Part shown: piece by piece, positions 13,463 through 14,998 of the stretch
Numbering within the stretch: position 1 is the stretch's first letter
Layout of the letters: every line of letters begins with the position of its first letter
NCBI GenBank assembly: GCA_050260375.1
Contig: JBLNCA010000047.1
Span: 1 to 14,998 of the forward strand
Direction: 5' to 3'
DNA length: 14,998 bases
Source of the DNA: DTFZ01 sp050260375
GTDB lineage: Bacteria; Bacillota; Clostridia; Christensenellales; SZUA-584
Notes under the pieces: model-generated
What the model was told of the DNA's origin: nothing
The model's database searches: none
The model's input: the letters and a program-made list of their open reading frames with translations, nothing else
Made by a program: the position numbers and the translations under genes

Positions 13463-14635
13463 ATGAATATACAGGAAGAATCTTTACAATTGCACGAACA
13501 GTGGAAAGGCAAAATTGAGGTCGTCAGCACCGTGCCCGTCAAAGACCGGCACGATCTGTCTGTGGCGTATACGCCGGGAGTGGCGGAACCCTGCCTGAAG
13601 ATATCCGAAAACGTGGATCTTTCGTATACTTACACGCGCCGCTGGAATCTGGTTGCTGTGGTAACGGACGGTACGGCGGTGCTGGGCTTGGGCGACATCG
13701 GCCCTGAGGCGGGTATGCCGGTGATGGAGGGTAAATGCGTATTGTTCAAGACGTTTGGCAATGTGGACGCGTTCCCGCTGTGCATACGCAGCAAGAACGT
13801 GGACGATATAGTGAACACAGTACGGCTGCTTGCCGGCAGTTTCGGCGGAATTAATCTGGAAGATATCTCAGCGCCGCGCTGCTTTGAGATTGAACAGAAG
13901 CTGAAAGAATGCTGTGACATTCCGATATTCCATGACGACCAGCATGGCACCGCGGTGGTAACAGCGGCGGCGATGGTGAACGCGATGAAGCTGACGGGAC
14001 GCAAAATCGAGGAGCAGGAATGCGTTGTCTCGGGTGCGGGCGCAGCGGGCGTAGCAGTGACCAAGCTGCTGATGAGCATGGGCCTTCGCAACGTGGTATT
14101 GTGCGACTCTAAGGGTGCGATTTGGGAAGGCCGCGAAGGGCTCAACCCCTTTAAAGAACAGATGGCGAAGATCTCCAACCGCGAGATGAAAAAAGGCTCT
14201 TTGGCCGACGTTATCAAGGGGGCGGATATTTTCATAGGCGTCTCCGCGCCGGGAATCGTATCCGCTGACATGGTGCGCAGCATGAACCCGAACCCGCTGA
14301 TTTTCGCGATGAGCAACCCGGTACCCGAAATCATGCCGGAATTTGCCAAAGAGGCGGGTGCGGCGGTGGTGGGAACCGGGCGCAGCGACTTCGCGAACCA
14401 GATCAACAACGTGCTCGCGTTCCCCGGCATATTTCGCGGAGCGCTGGATGTGCGGGCAAGCGATATCAATGACGCGATGAAAATAGCTGCGGCTTATGCA
14501 ATTGCCGGACTCATCTCGGACGATGAGCTGACAGCGGATTATATAATACCTGCCGCGTTTGACCCGCGTGTGGGCCCCGCGGTGGCTAAAGCGGTGGCGC
14601 AGGCGGCTCGGGACTCCGGCGTAGCGCGGAAATGA
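13463..14635 (+). CDS. NAD(P)-dependent malic enzyme (oxaloacetate-decarboxylating)
   Basis: It converts malate to pyruvate and CO2 with reduction of NAD(P), linking C4 acids to pyruvate. The 390-residue protein is the short bacterial type without a phosphotransacetylase domain. It shows Tyr36 in AYTPGVAEPC, the catalytic Lys91 in MEGKCVLFK, metal ligands E133, D134 and D159 (NLEDI, HDDQHGTA), and the nucleotide-binding GAGAAG at 191-196 followed by a β-strand ending in CDSKG (D215), which suggests NAD. The malate-binding SNP segment is present (MSNPVPEI). ATG 13463 has AAAGGAT upstream; a TTG at 13436 in frame adds 9 residues without a better site. It is monocistronic with a strong terminator. 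No promoter is obvious in the 230 bases upstream. Confidence 0.95.
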   Translation: MNIQEESLQLHEQWKGKIEVVSTVPVKDRHDLSVAYTPGVAEPCLKISENVDLSYTYTRRWNLVAVVTDGTAVLGLGDIGPEAGMPVMEGKCVLFKTFGNVDAFPLCIRSKNVDDIVNTVRLLAGSFGGINLEDISAPRCFEIEQKLKECCDIPIFHDDQHGTAVVTAAAMVNAMKLTGRKIEEQECVVSGAGAAGVAVTKLLMSMGLRNVVLCDSKGAIWEGREGLNPFKEQMAKISNREMKKGSLADVIKGADIFIGVSAPGIVSADMVRSMNPNPLIFAMSNPVPEIMPEFAKEAGAAVVGTGRSDFANQINNVLAFPGIFRGALDVRASDINDAMKIAAAYAIAGLISDDELTADYIIPAAFDPRVGPAVAKAVAQAARDSGVARK

Positions 14636-14657
14636 TAAAAAACAGCTAGTGCAAGAC

Positions 14658-14686
14658 CAGGGGGAGCTGACGCTCCTCCTGTTTTT
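14658..14686 (+). terminator. Rho-independent terminator after the malic enzyme gene
   Basis: CAGGGGGAGC and GCTCCTCCTG form a 10-bp stem (one G-U) with a TGAC loop, followed directly by TTTTT. It begins 22 bases after the stop codon. Confidence 0.92.
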
Positions 14687-14741
14687 GTATAAGCTCCCGC
14701 GTTAGACGTTCCAGTAAAGCTTAAGCGATGAGGCAAGACAT

Positions 14742-14805
14742 AAAAACTCCTTTTGATTTAAATGAAGTGCGGTCTGGCAACTGCACTACCATAAATCAAA
14801 AGGAG
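14742..14805 (-). terminator. Stem-loop with U-tract on the minus strand
   Basis: CTCCTTTTGATTTA (14747-14760) and TAAATCAAAAGGAG (14792-14805) are perfect 14-base inverted repeats. The 31-base loop has a smaller AGTGC/GCACT stem inside. Read on the minus strand, the stem is followed at once by TTTTTA (14746-14741), as in an intrinsic terminator, and it lies 30 bases after the stop of the partial minus-strand frame. On the plus strand the 3' arm contains an AGGAGG sequence, so a riboregulatory reading is also possible. Confidence 0.5.
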
Positions 14806-14815
14806 GAAAATTAAC

Positions 14816-14869
14816 ATGAAGTTGCACACAGTTTATCACATACAAGGTGAAACTGCAAATACCGTGTAA
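14816..14869 (+). other. Short plus-strand ORF with strong ribosome binding site (uncertain)
   Basis: AGGAGG at 14801-14806 is 9 bases before an ATG that opens a 17-codon frame (MKLHTVYHIQGETANTV). The site lies in the 3' arm of the 14-bp inverted repeat and would be hidden when the stem forms. It overlaps the end of the likely minus-strand frame. It could be a leader peptide or mere chance. Confidence 0.2.
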
Positions 14870-14997
14870 TGTTTGCTCTCTACGTTGTCAATTGATCTGT
14901 TACACTTTTGGCAAAGTTCTCCCTCCAGTACTGGAGGGGCGATTTTCGTCCCAAGACCAGCAATGGAAAGTTGTTGTCCCATCTCTGATAGCGCTGT
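14836..14997 (-). CDS. Partial minus-strand gene, 3' end only, product unknown
   Basis: A minus-strand frame runs in from the right edge and stays open for 53 codons to a TGA at 14836. Its translation (including LSIAGLGTKIAPPVLEGE, then CQKC) looks more like real protein than the opposite frame. That strand gives a Ser/Pro-rich reading typical of a shadow. The terminator-like stem-loop just downstream supports it. CQKC with a later Cys could be half of a zinc-binding site. I do not recognise the family, and the start lies outside the window. Confidence 0.4.
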   Translation of the reverse strand, partial: TALSEMGQQLSIAGLGTKIAPPVLEGELCQKCNRSIDNVESKHYTVFAVSPCM

Positions 14998-14998
14998 A

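Noticed and set aside
13436..13464. TTGACA at 13436 as a malic enzyme promoter
   Set aside because: The -10 at correct spacing would overlap the start codon, leaving no leader or ribosome binding site on the transcript.
14742..14805. Insertion sequence end
   Set aside because: The inverted repeats are only 31 bases apart and flank no transposase, and no target duplication is visible. A stem-loop is simpler.

Overview
The window looks like chromosomal DNA of a Bacillota bacterium, probably a Clostridia-type Gram-positive. The signs are strong AGGAGG-type ribosome binding sites, consensus TTGACN-17-TATAAT promoters, an aminopeptidase P gene next to efp (as in Bacillus yqhT-efp), a YerB-type DUF3048 lipoprotein, frequent GTG/TTG starts and many AGG/ATA codons. 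The genus cannot be named from the sequence.

Layout. (1) Positions 1-2642, minus strand, visibly AT-rich: a two-gene unit with its own promoter. It encodes an unusual phosphoribosyltransferase-HAD-coiled-coil protein and then an FkbM-type methyltransferase. Both end in coiled coils carrying the same W[IV]SQLEExKxWL motif. (2) 2643-7637, plus strand: the end of a surface-polysaccharide locus. Three family-2 glycosyltransferases and a Wzy/WaaL-type membrane polymerase or ligase form a tightly overlapping operon. They are followed by a WecA/TagO-type polyprenyl-phosphate sugar-phosphate transferase with its own promoter. (3) 7638-8880: a DUF3048 lipoprotein gene with promoter and terminator. (4) 8914-11484: an operon of an endonuclease-IV-like TIM-barrel protein, a Xaa-Pro aminopeptidase and elongation factor P, closed by a terminator. 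(5) 11534-13230: a Cof-type HAD phosphatase and a cation diffusion facilitator. (6) 13231-14686: a short apparently decayed stretch, then NAD-type malic enzyme and a strong terminator. (7) 14687-14998: probably the 3' end of a minus-strand gene running in from the right edge, with its own terminator.

How the genes fit together. Regions 1 and 2 together look like a glycan assembly locus. WecA/TagO primes the lipid carrier, the GT2 enzymes extend the repeat unit, and the polymerase or ligase joins units. The divergent PRTase-HAD protein could add PRPP-derived ribofuranose and the FkbM enzyme could O-methylate. The rest is housekeeping. The most novel item is the PRTase-HAD-coil fusion and the coil tag it shares with the methyltransferase. 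I see no tRNA, rRNA, CRISPR array, transposase or phage gene.
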